This document shows positions 39,322 through 47,432 of a stretch of DNA of 64,000 nt, one piece after another (within the stretch, counting starts at the first letter, position 1; each line of letters starts with the position of its first letter). The notes under the pieces are model-generated. The model was given only the letters and a program-made list of their open reading frames with translations. It did not search any database and was not told the origin of the DNA. The stretch is taken from assembly GCF_000317225.1 (NCBI RefSeq), contig NZ_AJLL01000089.1, positions 62,001 through 126,000 on the forward strand, written 5' to 3'. The position numbers and the translations under genes are program-made. This DNA comes from Fischerella thermalis PCC 7521 (GTDB lineage: Bacteria > Cyanobacteriota > Cyanobacteriia > Cyanobacteriales > Nostocaceae).

Positions 39322-40473
39322 TCAGCGATCGCGATTTCTACCAGCCTCTACTGTCGCTACTACCTCCCCCGTCAAGTTGGTATCATAACCACCAAGTGCT
39401 TGCAGTTGTGAAATCACCTGTCGATGTCCCAAAGTACCGAGTAATTGTTGTACAGGTGCTTCTTCTAAATATTGCTTGAGAATTACTAAGTCATATCGTG
39501 ACTGATGTAAGGGAATAAATTCTAGTCCAAAAGCAGTAGCGATGGATGCTGAACTCACGCCTGCATCGGCTTTTCCAGTAGCTACAGCCAATGCTACATC
39601 TTGATGTCCGCTAACAACTTGATTAAATCCTTGTACGGCAGTAAAAGATATTTTTTCCTCTTGAAGTTTCCTGTCTAGTAACTCCCGACTACCAGAACCC
39701 TGTTCGCGGTTAACTATCCTCACCCCAGGTTGTGCTAAGTCAGCAATGGTTTTTAATTGCTTGGGATTTCCCGGTTGTACTAAAAGTCCTTCTTCCCAAA
39801 CACCAAGGTTAATCAGCACTGCTGCTCGATCTTTTAGTACACGATACACAAAGGGCGTATTATGCTCCCTTGTTTCTGGACAGTATAGGTGCATCCCCGC
39901 GATGTGAACTTCACCCCGACATAAGCGTTCTAAGGCCGCCATACTGTTAGCGAAAGTTAGGTGTACCCGTAATTCTGGGTGCCAGCGTTCGGCGGCTCTT
40001 GCCCATAGAGAAAGTGCGGGCGAACAACCAGCCAAAACTACGGTGTTGTACAATTTTTTGGGGTCATCTAAAAGTTTGACCAGAACAGTATCCATTAAAG
40101 ACAAGTGATTTGCCGCACCATCAGCAGGAATCATCTCAGTGCGAAAGGCATCTGTACCAATTAGAGGATGTGCCACCCATCGTCCCCCTACCCGTGCCAA
40201 AATTACTCGCAATTCCTGCCCCACTGGTAAATTTTGAGCAGGTAAAGCCTCAATTTCTGGTAAATCTTCCTCTAGCCAAAACAAGTCTTCTACTTGGCAA
40301 CCAAGAGCTTTCGCCAAACGTAAGGAAATTGTGGTCGAGGGAGCATACTGTCCTGACTCTACGCCACTAATAGTCTGACGAGTCACCCCAGCTAAGTTAG
40401 CCAAATCCTGTTGGTTCATACCCAAGCGGGTTCTGATTTGTTTTAAGTTATTACGAAGAACTTCCTGTTTCAC
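39322..40473 (-). CDS. HTH (XRE-type) regulator with PBP-like molybdate/anion-sensing domain
   Basis: A 383-aa transcriptional regulator. Residues 5-60 form an XRE-type helix-turn-helix (LKQIRTRLGMNQQDLANLAG, VTRQTISGVESGQYAPS). The remainder is a periplasmic-binding-protein-like domain (LAGCSPALSLWARAAER, AGMHLYCPETREHN, VNREQGSGSRELLDRKL, VATGKADAGVSSASIA). This is the PBP_like domain found in regulators near molybdenum genes. GSGSR and the following ADAG strand resemble oxyanion-binding sites. It is divergent from the mop gene and lies 0.6 kb from the end of a molybdate-transport operon. Control of molybdate uptake or storage is therefore the natural hypothesis. Confidence 0.8.
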   Translation of the reverse strand: MKQEVLRNNLKQIRTRLGMNQQDLANLAGVTRQTISGVESGQYAPSTTISLRLAKALGCQVEDLFWLEEDLPEIEALPAQNLPVGQELRVILARVGGRWVAHPLIGTDAFRTEMIPADGAANHLSLMDTVLVKLLDDPKKLYNTVVLAGCSPALSLWARAAERWHPELRVHLTFANSMAALERLCRGEVHIAGMHLYCPETREHNTPFVYRVLKDRAAVLINLGVWEEGLLVQPGNPKQLKTIADLAQPGVRIVNREQGSGSRELLDRKLQEEKISFTAVQGFNQVVSGHQDVALAVATGKADAGVSSASIATAFGLEFIPLHQSRYDLVILKQYLEEAPVQQLLGTLGHRQVISQLQALGGYDTNLTGEVVATVEAGRNRDR

Positions 40474-40661
40474 TAAATCTTAATTATTGTTTTTCTACTG
40501 TGATGTCCTTACTTAACTTAGCCTAACAGTTCTTGCCGCAATCAATCTCAGAGCCGATTCAATCAGGTATACATTACATTGTGCTAATATACTTGCTCAA
40601 TTTGGGTAAAATATTGTCTGTCAGTACACATAGTACTTTCCTCATTACTTAGGAGTAAGAC

Positions 40662-40871
40662 ATGAAAGTTAGTGCGCGTAATTCTCTCAAGGGCAAGGTG
40701 AAGCAAATTACACCTGGATCTGTCAATGCAGAAATTGTAATTGAGATTGCCCCTGGAGTTGAAGTTACCTCGATTATTACCAAGTCTTCTTGCGAAAATC
40801 TGGGTTTAGAAGTAGGTAAAGAAGTCTATGCGATTGTCAAGGCAACTGATGTGTTGATTGGTGTTGATTAA
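40662..40871 (+). CDS. mop: Molbindin-like TOBE-domain protein (Mop)
   Basis: A 69-aa single TOBE/Mop domain (SARNSLKGKVKQITPGSVNA, then a hydrophobic strand, TSIITKSSCENLGLEVGKEV, YAIVKATDVLIGVD). This is full length for a molbindin. Such proteins assemble into small oligomers that bind molybdate or tungstate in the cytoplasm for storage or homeostasis. AGGAG lies 10 bases upstream of the ATG. The gene is divergent from the HTH/PBP-like regulator with about 190 bp between, and convergent with the molybdate operon; a local molybdate circuit is likely. Confidence 0.88.
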   Translation: MKVSARNSLKGKVKQITPGSVNAEIVIEIAPGVEVTSIITKSSCENLGLEVGKEVYAIVKATDVLIGVD

Positions 40872-40930
40872 TAATTAGCAATTTTTCCTGAATGAGCTAG
40901 CTCTTTTCACAAAAGGAGAAATTAATATTA

Positions 40931-40974
40931 TTCTCTACGAGAGGCTTTGCAAACACAGAGTGTCTCGTAGAGAA
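40931..40974. terminator. 12-bp perfect inverted repeat between convergent genes
   Basis: TTCTCTACGAGA (40931-40942) and TCTCGTAGAGAA (40963-40974) are exact complements around a 20-base loop. The repeat lies between the mop stop and the convergent MFS stop. No clear T-run follows on either strand, so it is a possible bidirectional terminator or processing hairpin rather than a textbook one. Confidence 0.45.
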
Positions 40975-41046
40975 AAAAGTTTTGAGACCACAATAAAATA
41001 CTACTAGATTTTCAAAGGATAGCTGATTTAGATGCTTTGAATGCTT

Positions 41047-42219
41047 TCAAGGTCTAGATACATGGCGATTAACAAGCACCAGAATCGGTACAGCAACAAG
41101 CTGAATGATAATTGAAAATACAACCAGGGCGTTGATTGACCTATCGTACAAAATTCCCATCAAAGCACTACCCAAAAACCAGGACAAGCCATAGCCAGTG
41201 TTAAATATGCCAAAAGCAAAGCCACGTTTTTCAATGGGAACCATTGCGGCAACTGCGGCTTTTAAAATTGATTCTTGCGCTCCCATCCCTATACCCCACA
41301 ACACAATTCCCAACAAGGCAAGATTGATGTTGCTCAAAAATACTAACGGTGCAAAAAGGGAAGATACAACAGCTGCCACAATTAAGATAGATATACCAAA
41401 GTGGTCAAATAAACGCCCAAACACCAGTGCGGCAATTCCATCAACTCCCATTGCTAAAGCATATAATAAGGGAATTGTATTGCCTGTGGCAACGGCTTTA
41501 GTTTGAAAATGATAGGCAATCAAGGGGAAATCTGCAAAACCCGCAGCCATAAGTCCTACAGCCCCTAAATAAATCCAGAATTTTCGCGGTAGTCCCTTTC
41601 CAGTTAGTTCAGAAGTTTGGTGTTCAAAATCACGAGGATTTGGATAAATTCTCTGTCCTATCAACAGCACAATCATCCCAACTATCGCAGGTACGATTAG
41701 AATTGCAAAACCGCCTTGATACCCGCCTTGATAATAAACTACCGCCGCTACAGCCAGTGGCCCCATCACTGCACCGATTTGGTCAAGTGCTTCGTGTAGC
41801 CCAAATCCGAAACCCCCTCCCAGTCTCAAAGCAGCATGGGACAGTAGCACATCTCTAGGCGGAGTACGAATTGCTTTGCCTGTGCGTTCACCAATCATCA
41901 ACAAAGCCGCAATTTGCCAAGTTCCCGCTAAGGCTAAGAGTGGTACAACTGCGGTATTGAGTGCATAACCAATGGTAGTAATTCGCCAATATTTACGGGT
42001 TTGGTCGCTGAGATAGCCAATGAAAAGACGAAAACAATAGCCAATTAATTCTCCTAAACCTGCTACTAACCCAACTACAAAACCACTAGCCCCTAAAACT
42101 CCTAAATACGCGCCTGTAATGCTTCTTGCACCTTCGTAGGTAGCATCGGCACAGAGGCTAACTATACCCAAGATCACTATAAATTTGAGAGCAGATTTAT
42201 CGGATTTACCCTGTGCCAT
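41047..42219 (-). CDS. MFS transporter, paralogue 2 of 3 (end of molybdate operon)
   Basis: A 390-aa twelve-helix MFS protein, closely related to the genes at 33817 and 59789. Shared blocks include LKFIVILGIVSLCADATYEGARSI, GKAIRTPPRDVLLSHAAL, GMGAQESILKAAVAAMV and KRGFAFGIFNTGYGLSWFLGSALMGILYD. It lies 50 bp after modA on the same strand, as the apparent last gene of a modA-modB-modC-modA-MFS unit. A role linked to molybdate or a similar oxyanion is suggested by position only. The paralogues are long enough and alike enough to recombine with each other. Confidence 0.82.
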   Translation of the reverse strand: MAQGKSDKSALKFIVILGIVSLCADATYEGARSITGAYLGVLGASGFVVGLVAGLGELIGYCFRLFIGYLSDQTRKYWRITTIGYALNTAVVPLLALAGTWQIAALLMIGERTGKAIRTPPRDVLLSHAALRLGGGFGFGLHEALDQIGAVMGPLAVAAVVYYQGGYQGGFAILIVPAIVGMIVLLIGQRIYPNPRDFEHQTSELTGKGLPRKFWIYLGAVGLMAAGFADFPLIAYHFQTKAVATGNTIPLLYALAMGVDGIAALVFGRLFDHFGISILIVAAVVSSLFAPLVFLSNINLALLGIVLWGIGMGAQESILKAAVAAMVPIEKRGFAFGIFNTGYGLSWFLGSALMGILYDRSINALVVFSIIIQLVAVPILVLVNRHVSRP

Positions 42220-42269
42220 AATTCAATTCTATCTTGCTAATTGTGTTGATTTTTGCTTACCGTAGGTGA

Positions 42270-43076
42270 TCAAGAAGCTATACGAAATCCATATTTTGTA
42301 AATATGTTTTTGGCTGTATTGCTAAATAAAAACTGCACGTAAGTAATAGCCGCATTAGTATTTTGACTATTTTTTATAACTGCTACAGGAAAAATAGCTG
42401 GTGAGTGCAAGTTTTCTGGTATTGTCTGCACTACTTTGACTTGTTTTGATGTTCTGGCATCAGTAACCCAGACTATGCCAGCATCGACGTTGCCCGATGA
42501 GACATAACCTAAGACTTGACGCACAGTGTTACCAAATACAAGCCTAGATTTGATTTTCTCTGTAATGCCGACATTTTTAAAGATTTCTTCGGAATATTGG
42601 CCGATGGGTACACTTTTCGGATTACCAATGGCAATTCTTTTGACTTGGGATTTTGTCAAGTCTTGGAGGCTAGAAATCCCTTTAGAGGCTTTTGGTACGA
42701 TCAGTACAATGCGGTTAGTTACCAAGTTGCGACGAGTATTATCCAGTAAAAGTCCTTTGGTTTCTAGAGCATCCATTTGTTTTGGGGCTGCGGAGATAAA
42801 AACATCTACAGACGCGCCACTTTCAATTTGCTGTTGTAAAGCACCAGAAGCACCTAAATTGTAGATAAGTTTAACATTGGGTTGTTGACGTTGGTAGATT
42901 TGTTTGATTTCCTGTAATGGTTCAGAAAGTGCGATCGCTGATGAAACAGTCAGAGATAATTGTTGTTGTGCTAGGGTGGGGGATGTATAAATTGCTGTTA
43001 GAATTGTGATGACTAAAGTGACGGCAAATAAAGCCATCCCCGCAAACAAGCGTTTGTGATTCGATGTCATATCCAT
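42270..43076 (-). CDS. modA: Molybdate-binding protein ModA, downstream copy
   Basis: A 268-aa periplasmic molybdate/tungstate-binding protein. An N-terminal hydrophobic signal (MALFAVTLVITILTAIYTSPTLAQ) precedes the ModA fold. LTVSSAIALSEPLQEIKQIY opens it, followed by YNLGASGALQQQIESGASVDVFISAA (oxyanion-binding turn) and IAIGNPKSVPIGQY. SGNVDAGIVWVTDA supplies the usual last contact. It begins 4 bp after the modC stop, so it is translationally linked to modC. It differs clearly from the first modA of the same operon, so it is not a recent tandem copy. Confidence 0.88.
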   Translation of the reverse strand: MDMTSNHKRLFAGMALFAVTLVITILTAIYTSPTLAQQQLSLTVSSAIALSEPLQEIKQIYQRQQPNVKLIYNLGASGALQQQIESGASVDVFISAAPKQMDALETKGLLLDNTRRNLVTNRIVLIVPKASKGISSLQDLTKSQVKRIAIGNPKSVPIGQYSEEIFKNVGITEKIKSRLVFGNTVRQVLGYVSSGNVDAGIVWVTDARTSKQVKVVQTIPENLHSPAIFPVAVIKNSQNTNAAITYVQFLFSNTAKNIFTKYGFRIAS

Positions 43077-43080
43077 TGTG

Positions 43081-44148
43081 TTATGCTTCCATTAAAAACA
43101 GATTAAGCGGATCTAATTTGACATACCAAGGGAAAGGACGGTCTTTGATAGTTGACCATTTTTCTTTGAATACTTCCGCTTGGATATGGTAATCGTTTGA
43201 TTGAGTTGGCGGACTATTTAGCTTGAGATAAAGCGTCATCCTGTGGGGTGTTTCCCGTGTGTGAGCTAACCAACAGGGAAAGGTGTTTTCAGCATTGGAG
43301 TCACTGGTAAAGGTGAGATGATGGGCGCGGATTCCCACATAAGCGAAAGATTCAGGAATTGGCTCAATCACATTGAGAGTACAACCCCAATCTATAGCTT
43401 CTACTTGTGTGGGGGAAATTGCTCTTGTCTTAGAAAAGTTCTTACAACCAGTTAGTTGGGCGACTGTGTAAGTAGCTGGACGCTCGAAAATAGCTTGTTT
43501 TTGATCGTAAGCGATCGCTTGTCCTTGGGACATAACTAACAGTTGTTCACAAATCTCATAGGCTTCTTCTAAATTGTGGGTGACAAATAACGTTACCCCT
43601 TGATAACTGCTCAACGTCTCAATCATTTGTTCTTGCAACTGGTGTCGCAGGTAGGTATCAAGAGCCGAAAAAGGTTCATCTAACAACAACACTTCTGGTT
43701 CTACTGCTAAAGCCCTGGCTAAAGCTACGCGCTGCTGTTGTCCGCCAGATAGTTGCTGTGGATAGCGATTCTCTAGTCCAAAAAGTTGTAATTTGGTAAT
43801 TTGTTCATTCAAACGGTGCTGACGTTCTGCAATAGATAAATCTTGTAACCCGTAGGTAATGTTTTGGGCAACTGTCAAATGGGGAAACAAAGCGTAATTT
43901 TGAAAGACAATCCCCACACGGCGTAAGCGAATTGGTAGGTTAATTCGTTTGTTCGAGTCAAACAAAACCCTTCCATTAACGACAATGCGACCCCGCTTAG
44001 GAGTTTCTAATCCAGCGATACAACGTAAAGTCATGCTTTTGCCAGAACCAGAACTTCCCAATATTCCCAGGACTCGCCCCTCTAGGTTAAACTTCACTTC
44101 TAGGGGATAACTGGCTAGTTGTTTGTGAATGTCTACTGAAAGCTGCAT
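43081..44148 (-). CDS. modC: Molybdate ABC transporter ATPase ModC
   Basis: A 355-aa ATPase. Walker A is GSSGSGKSMT, the Q-loop VGIVFQNYALFPHLTV, the signature LSGGQQQRVALARAL, Walker B LLLDEPFSALD and the H-loop LFVTHNLEEA. The region after residue 235 (LTGCKNFSKTRAIS ... YVGIRAHHLTF) is a regulatory TOBE-like domain, as in ModC/CysA-type importers. The start MQLSVDIHKQLASYPLEVKFNLEG is typical of ModC. A 180-bp gap to modB contains a hairpin MITE (44239-44294), an interruption absent from the compact modA-modB junction. Confidence 0.88.
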   Translation of the reverse strand: MQLSVDIHKQLASYPLEVKFNLEGRVLGILGSSGSGKSMTLRCIAGLETPKRGRIVVNGRVLFDSNKRINLPIRLRRVGIVFQNYALFPHLTVAQNITYGLQDLSIAERQHRLNEQITKLQLFGLENRYPQQLSGGQQQRVALARALAVEPEVLLLDEPFSALDTYLRHQLQEQMIETLSSYQGVTLFVTHNLEEAYEICEQLLVMSQGQAIAYDQKQAIFERPATYTVAQLTGCKNFSKTRAISPTQVEAIDWGCTLNVIEPIPESFAYVGIRAHHLTFTSDSNAENTFPCWLAHTRETPHRMTLYLKLNSPPTQSNDYHIQAEVFKEKWSTIKDRPFPWYVKLDPLNLFLMEA

Positions 44149-44238
44149 CAGAATTAATTCGTAATTTGTAATTCGTAATTGAAGAAAGTTCGTTGTGATT
44201 ATTTGTTCACTAGTATTCTGCTAAGACAACTATGCGGA

Positions 44239-44294
44239 GTTCGTAGTCAGAGCTAACAATCCTCAAGCCAAGGACTAAAGTCCTTACTACGAAC
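44239..44294. repeat. GTTCGTAGT...ACTACGAAC hairpin element, copy 1 (modB-modC gap)
   Basis: Inverted ends GTTCGTAGT and ACTACGAAC enclose an AGGACTAAAGTCCT palindrome. The same element recurs at 58836-58894 after mgtA. About 56 bp long and non-coding, it sits inside the molybdate operon and may reduce or process the modB-modC transcript. Confidence 0.8.
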
Positions 44295-44327
44295 TTATTC
44301 ACTCACCAAAGTTGATGTGGTGAACTA

Positions 44328-44984
44328 CTAGAAGGCTTTGTTTCGCCTACGTTCTTCCAGACGACGCGCCCATAACAGCAGCAAAAATGCCCAAAAGGTC
44401 ATTACTAGCACCATTAAGTTGGCTTTGCCATACTCTTGGTTCTGCACGGCATCATAAATAGCCAAAGGTAAGGTTTGGGTGCGTTCGGGGATGTTCCCTG
44501 CAACCATTAATGTGGCACCAAATTCACCTAAAGCTCTGGCGACTGCTAAAATAAAGCCTGCCAAAATTCCCGAACGAGCTAAAGGTAGGGTAATTCGCCA
44601 TAATACCTTGATTTCTGAGTCTCCCAGGGTGCGTGCTGCTGCTTCTAGTTCGGGGTTGACATCTAAAATTGCGGCTCTAGCTGCTTCCACAATTAGAGGT
44701 AATGCAACTATGGCACTAGCGATCGCAGCTGCTTGCCATGTGAATAAAATATCTATATCGAACCATTCTCGTATCGGACTACCACGACCTAATGCTAACA
44801 ATAGGTAAAAACCAACGACGCTAGGAGGTAGTACCAAGGGTAAGTTCAGCACTGTAGAGATGACTAATTCCCCTGGAAAACGAACACGAGCTAAAAAAAT
44901 TGCCAGTCCCAGACCAAGAATTAACAGCAACACTGTAGCTAGTGCTGTGACTTGCAATGACAATATATAAGGAAACCAATCCAT
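44328..44984 (-). CDS. modB: Molybdate ABC transporter permease ModB
   Basis: A 218-aa inner-membrane permease of normal length with five to six hydrophobic segments. Signature blocks are LPLVLPPSVVGFYLLLALGRGSP and the EAA loop LEAAARTLGDSEIKVLWRITLPLARSGILAG. ARALGEFGATLMVAGNIPERTQTLPLAIYD, the most characteristic ModB stretch, follows. Its ATG shares a base with the modA stop (TAATG at 44982-44986), showing tight translational coupling. Confidence 0.93.
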   Translation of the reverse strand: MDWFPYILSLQVTALATVLLLILGLGLAIFLARVRFPGELVISTVLNLPLVLPPSVVGFYLLLALGRGSPIREWFDIDILFTWQAAAIASAIVALPLIVEAARAAILDVNPELEAAARTLGDSEIKVLWRITLPLARSGILAGFILAVARALGEFGATLMVAGNIPERTQTLPLAIYDAVQNQEYGKANLMVLVMTFWAFLLLLWARRLEERRRNKAF

Positions 44985-45796
44985 TAATTTGCTGTTTCTC
45001 CTGGTAAGACGAAGCCATATTTCTTCATCAACGGTCTTCCTTTGAAACCGTTAATAAATTGGGCAAACTGTTTGGCTTGTTGTTGATGGCGACTTTTCTC
45101 AACTACAGCCAACATTTGGTCAATGGGTTTGTGTAGGTTTTCCGGAATTAGCTCCCATTTTCCTGGCTTGTTGACGCTTAAAGATAAAGCCACGATACCG
45201 ACATCAACGTTACCAGTTTCTACATACTGTTGAGTTTGGCGGATATTCTCACCCAGTACCAGTTTTGGCTTGATTGCATCCCAGATACCTACTGACTGAA
45301 ATGCTTCTTTAGCAGCGATACCGTAGGGAGCATGATCCGGATTAGCGATCGCTACTCTCTTATATTCCGGTTTGGTTAACTCTCTAATATCTTTGGGGTT
45401 AAGTTTACTGTCTTCTCTTGTCCAGACAGTAATCCGTCCCCGTCCATACAAAGCTTTAGTATTGGATACTATTAACCCTTTTTTGTCAAGGTCTTCCACA
45501 AATGACTTATTAGCAGCCGCAAATAAATCTACTGGTGCGCCTCGTTCAATTTGTTGCGCTAGTTGTCCTGTAGAACCAAAGTTAAAGGTAACTTTGTTTC
45601 CTGTTTCTTTTTCCCATAAAGCACCGATTTCTTTAAACACATAGTTGAGGTCAGCCGCAGCAGATACAGTTAGTGTGACTGGTCTTTGAGCTATTAGCGT
45701 TTGAGTTGCTGGTGCTGTATTGAGGAGCAATCCCCACGATGCCACTAGAACTGCTATGAGGCTGGACAAGACAAAGTATCGTCTTTTGATTTTCAT
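44984..45796 (-). CDS. modA: Molybdate-binding protein ModA, operon-leading copy
   Basis: A 270-aa periplasmic molybdate-binding protein. The signal segment (FVLSSLIAVLVASWGLLLNTAPA) is followed by LTVSAAADLNYVFKEIGALW, the ModA opening. FNFGSTGQLAQQIERGAPVDLFAAANKSFVEDL is the oxyanion-binding region, then RVAIANPDHAPYGIAAKEA and YVETGNVDVGIVALSLSVNKPGKW. It heads the operon modA-modB-modC-modA-MFS. Having two different ModA proteins for one ModBC suggests two affinities or two ligands, such as molybdate and tungstate. Confidence 0.92.
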   Translation of the reverse strand: MKIKRRYFVLSSLIAVLVASWGLLLNTAPATQTLIAQRPVTLTVSAAADLNYVFKEIGALWEKETGNKVTFNFGSTGQLAQQIERGAPVDLFAAANKSFVEDLDKKGLIVSNTKALYGRGRITVWTREDSKLNPKDIRELTKPEYKRVAIANPDHAPYGIAAKEAFQSVGIWDAIKPKLVLGENIRQTQQYVETGNVDVGIVALSLSVNKPGKWELIPENLHKPIDQMLAVVEKSRHQQQAKQFAQFINGFKGRPLMKKYGFVLPGETAN

Positions 45797-45938
45797 GTGT
45801 TTTTGGAAACTAACAGTGAATACTTGTGCAACAAGTTGTTAGTTGATATTGATACACGAATGTAGTTTGAGATTCTGTAGCAGGGATAACTGACATTATG
45901 ACAGAATGCTTGCACAAAGGAAGCAACTCTAGAGACTT

Positions 45939-45986
45939 GAACTTAAGAAATGGGTGATTCGTCGTCGGAGCAAGAATAGACGTTGA
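45939..45986 (+). pseudogene. 3'-terminal scar of a second PacL-like ATPase gene
   Basis: Fifteen codons reading ELKKWVIRRRSKNRR and a stop match the last codons of the P-type ATPase at 36550-39231 ([14 protein letters not shown]). The DNA is near-identical (GAACTT.AGAAATGGGTGATTCGTCGTC in both). Nothing else of the gene is visible upstream. This is a recombination or deletion scar of a duplicated ATPase gene. Confidence 0.75.
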
Positions 45987-46225
45987 TTGCCTAATTAGGC
46001 GATTGGCTACGCCAGTGCCGGAGGCGATCGCCTCCCCTACTACATCGACAGAACATCTATACTTGATCCTTGATCTTGCTCTAATTAAAAATTAATCAAC
46101 TGACGCAATCGTTTTTGGAGTTTGGTGAATGAGGATAATGTTTGTCACAGGTGGAGATTTTTTATTGTTTGTAAATTATGTGATGCAAACAGCCTCTAAT
46201 GCTGTTGTGAGTGAATCCAGCCTGC

Positions 46226-46430
46226 TTGAGAAGGTGGAAAATATTTGTGGGGATTGGGATTGGGGTATTTCCCGCATTACTAGCGGGTTTATTACTCAAG
46301 ACTTTTAATGTAGAGTTAGAAAGCCCCTTGATGATTGCAGGAATGTCAATTGTGATGGCGGCGTTGTTGGGTTTGGCAGAGAAATTTGGCTCCCGCAAGC
46401 GTGGGTTTGCAGAGGTGGAAATTAAATTGC
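46226..46430 (+). pseudogene. uppP: Undecaprenyl-diphosphatase (uppP/bacA) internal fragment
   Basis: About 65 codons match the middle of UppP: RWKIFVGIGIGVFPALLAGL, FNVELESPLMIAGMSIVMAAL and LGLAEKFGSRKRGFAEVEIK. The frame then diverges (LQNRVIHII, stop). The N-terminal catalytic EFLPISSTAH region and the C-terminal GVSRSG motif are both missing. UppP dephosphorylates undecaprenyl diphosphate for peptidoglycan synthesis; this fragment cannot. A functional copy should lie elsewhere. Confidence 0.68.
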
Positions 46431-46458
46431 AAAATAGGGTGATTCACATAATATAATT

Positions 46459-47022
46459 TCAGATTTCGAGAAAATTATCAAAGTCTGTTGGCTGAGTCTC
46501 ATAAACCTGCTGGCTGAAAACCTGGAAGTCTTGCTCACAGGCGCTTAGAGCCTCCATTGCTTGCGTATATTTCCCCGGAGCCTCAAATAAATCGCGTTCC
46601 CGAATCTTAGGCAGCCAGGAGCGGAGCTTTGCCAATTCCACTTCATTTTCATCCAATTCTGCAAAGGTAAGATTCTTTATTTCCCGTTCATGGCTCAATT
46701 CCTTGTGAAAATCTTGGCAACGCCCTAAAAACTCCTGGTATTCTTGGGCTGCTTGCTGCTGAAATCGCTCAATCAGCATGGCGTTTTGCTCAGTATTGTC
46801 AATTGCCACAGTTAGTAAGTCCGCTTCACCTCCACTTTCTAAAATGTCTGCCTTTAACTCTTCCATCTGATGCTGTAAATCTTCCCTCTGAGGCAGAACA
46901 CAGACTGACTGTTGCAGGTAAAGTCCTCCCCATCCTTTGAGCTTACGCCATATATAGACTCGTTTTGTTGAAGGTTGAGCTGGTACACGATATATCAGCA
47001 AGTTCCAAAATTTTTGGTTCAT
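46459..47022 (-). CDS. ChrB N-terminal-domain-like protein
   Basis: A 187-aa protein resembling the N-terminal part of chromate-resistance regulator ChrB: WNLLIYRVPAQPSTKRVYIW, RKLKGWGGLYLQQSVCVLP. It continues with a helical region (IDNTEQNAMLIERFQQQAAQEY, then coiled charged helices). The ChrB C-terminal domain is absent. An upstream ATG at 47073 would lie inside a palindromic operator and encode MQHLLHL; the ATG at 47022 is therefore preferred. It is divergent from a 90-aa gene and a CaCA exchanger, with two matching operators between. In characterised ChrB the protein regulates chromate efflux; a metal/oxyanion-responsive role here is inference. No chrA is present in the window. Confidence 0.68.
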   Translation of the reverse strand: MNQKFWNLLIYRVPAQPSTKRVYIWRKLKGWGGLYLQQSVCVLPQREDLQHQMEELKADILESGGEADLLTVAIDNTEQNAMLIERFQQQAAQEYQEFLGRCQDFHKELSHEREIKNLTFAELDENEVELAKLRSWLPKIRERDLFEAPGKYTQAMEALSACEQDFQVFSQQVYETQPTDFDNFLEI

Positions 47023-47055
47023 AAGAATTCTCATAGTTCTGATTTGCAGAATTAA

Positions 47056-47073
47056 ATGCAACAGATGTTGCAT
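47056..47073. promoter_or_regulatory. Operator copy 1, perfect palindrome ATGCAACAGATGTTGCAT
   Basis: A perfect 7-bp inverted repeat with a 4-bp centre, 33 bp upstream of the ChrB-like start. It matches operator copy 2 in 14 of 18 positions. Confidence 0.7.
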
Positions 47074-47100
47074 TTATAAAAGTATGTTACTATGGTTTAA

Positions 47101-47118
47101 ATGTAACAAGTGTTGCGT
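47101..47118. promoter_or_regulatory. Operator copy 2, ATGTAACAAGTGTTGCGT
   Basis: An imperfect version of the palindrome at 47056-47073, centred 45 bp away (about four helical turns) and 42 bp upstream of the divergent 90-aa gene. The shared core is AACA-NN-TGTTGC. Two sites on one face of the helix suggest cooperative control of both divergent promoters. Confidence 0.62.
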
Positions 47119-47159
47119 TAGTAATTCAACCTTAACAGTAGAGAATTACGAGGAACTTT

Positions 47160-47432
47160 ATGAATTCGAGTTTTACCGCGAGCGGGATTGATTGGAGTCC
47201 TGTTCTCAATTCCATGTGCCGCAGTGAAGGTCAGCGTCTACCGTCTTACTGCGGTGATTTGAAAACTGCCCTGCTCAACCATGCAGGATTATTGAATCAT
47301 CCTAAAGGTGAGAAGGCATTCCAGCTTGCTAGAGAAATTGCCCGACTGACAACGTACTGTGACCCAGAAATTGTCTACTGGTTCTCTCGGCTGATTTCAT
47401 TGATGGATAATTGCGAGGAGGAGAGTCTGTGA
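47160..47432 (+). CDS. 90-aa protein of unknown function, coupled to the CaCA exchanger
   Basis: A soluble-looking 90-aa protein without a recognised family. It has three Cys residues (SMCRSEGQRL, PSYCGDLKTAL, TTYCDPEIVYWF) and a helical middle (EKAFQLAREIARLTTYCDPE). No signal or membrane segment is seen. Its TGA stop overlaps the GTG start of the exchanger gene (GTGA at 47429-47432), so both are translated together. It sits directly downstream of operator copy 2. The spaced cysteines make metal binding possible, but nothing proves it. Confidence 0.65.
   Translation: MNSSFTASGIDWSPVLNSMCRSEGQRLPSYCGDLKTALLNHAGLLNHPKGEKAFQLAREIARLTTYCDPEIVYWFSRLISLMDNCEEESL

Noticed and set aside
40474-40661. 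Molybdenum-cofactor riboswitch or ModE box between the regulator and mop
   Set aside because: No Moco-motif fold was apparent, and only a loose GTATAC...ATATAC symmetry was seen; too weak to annotate.
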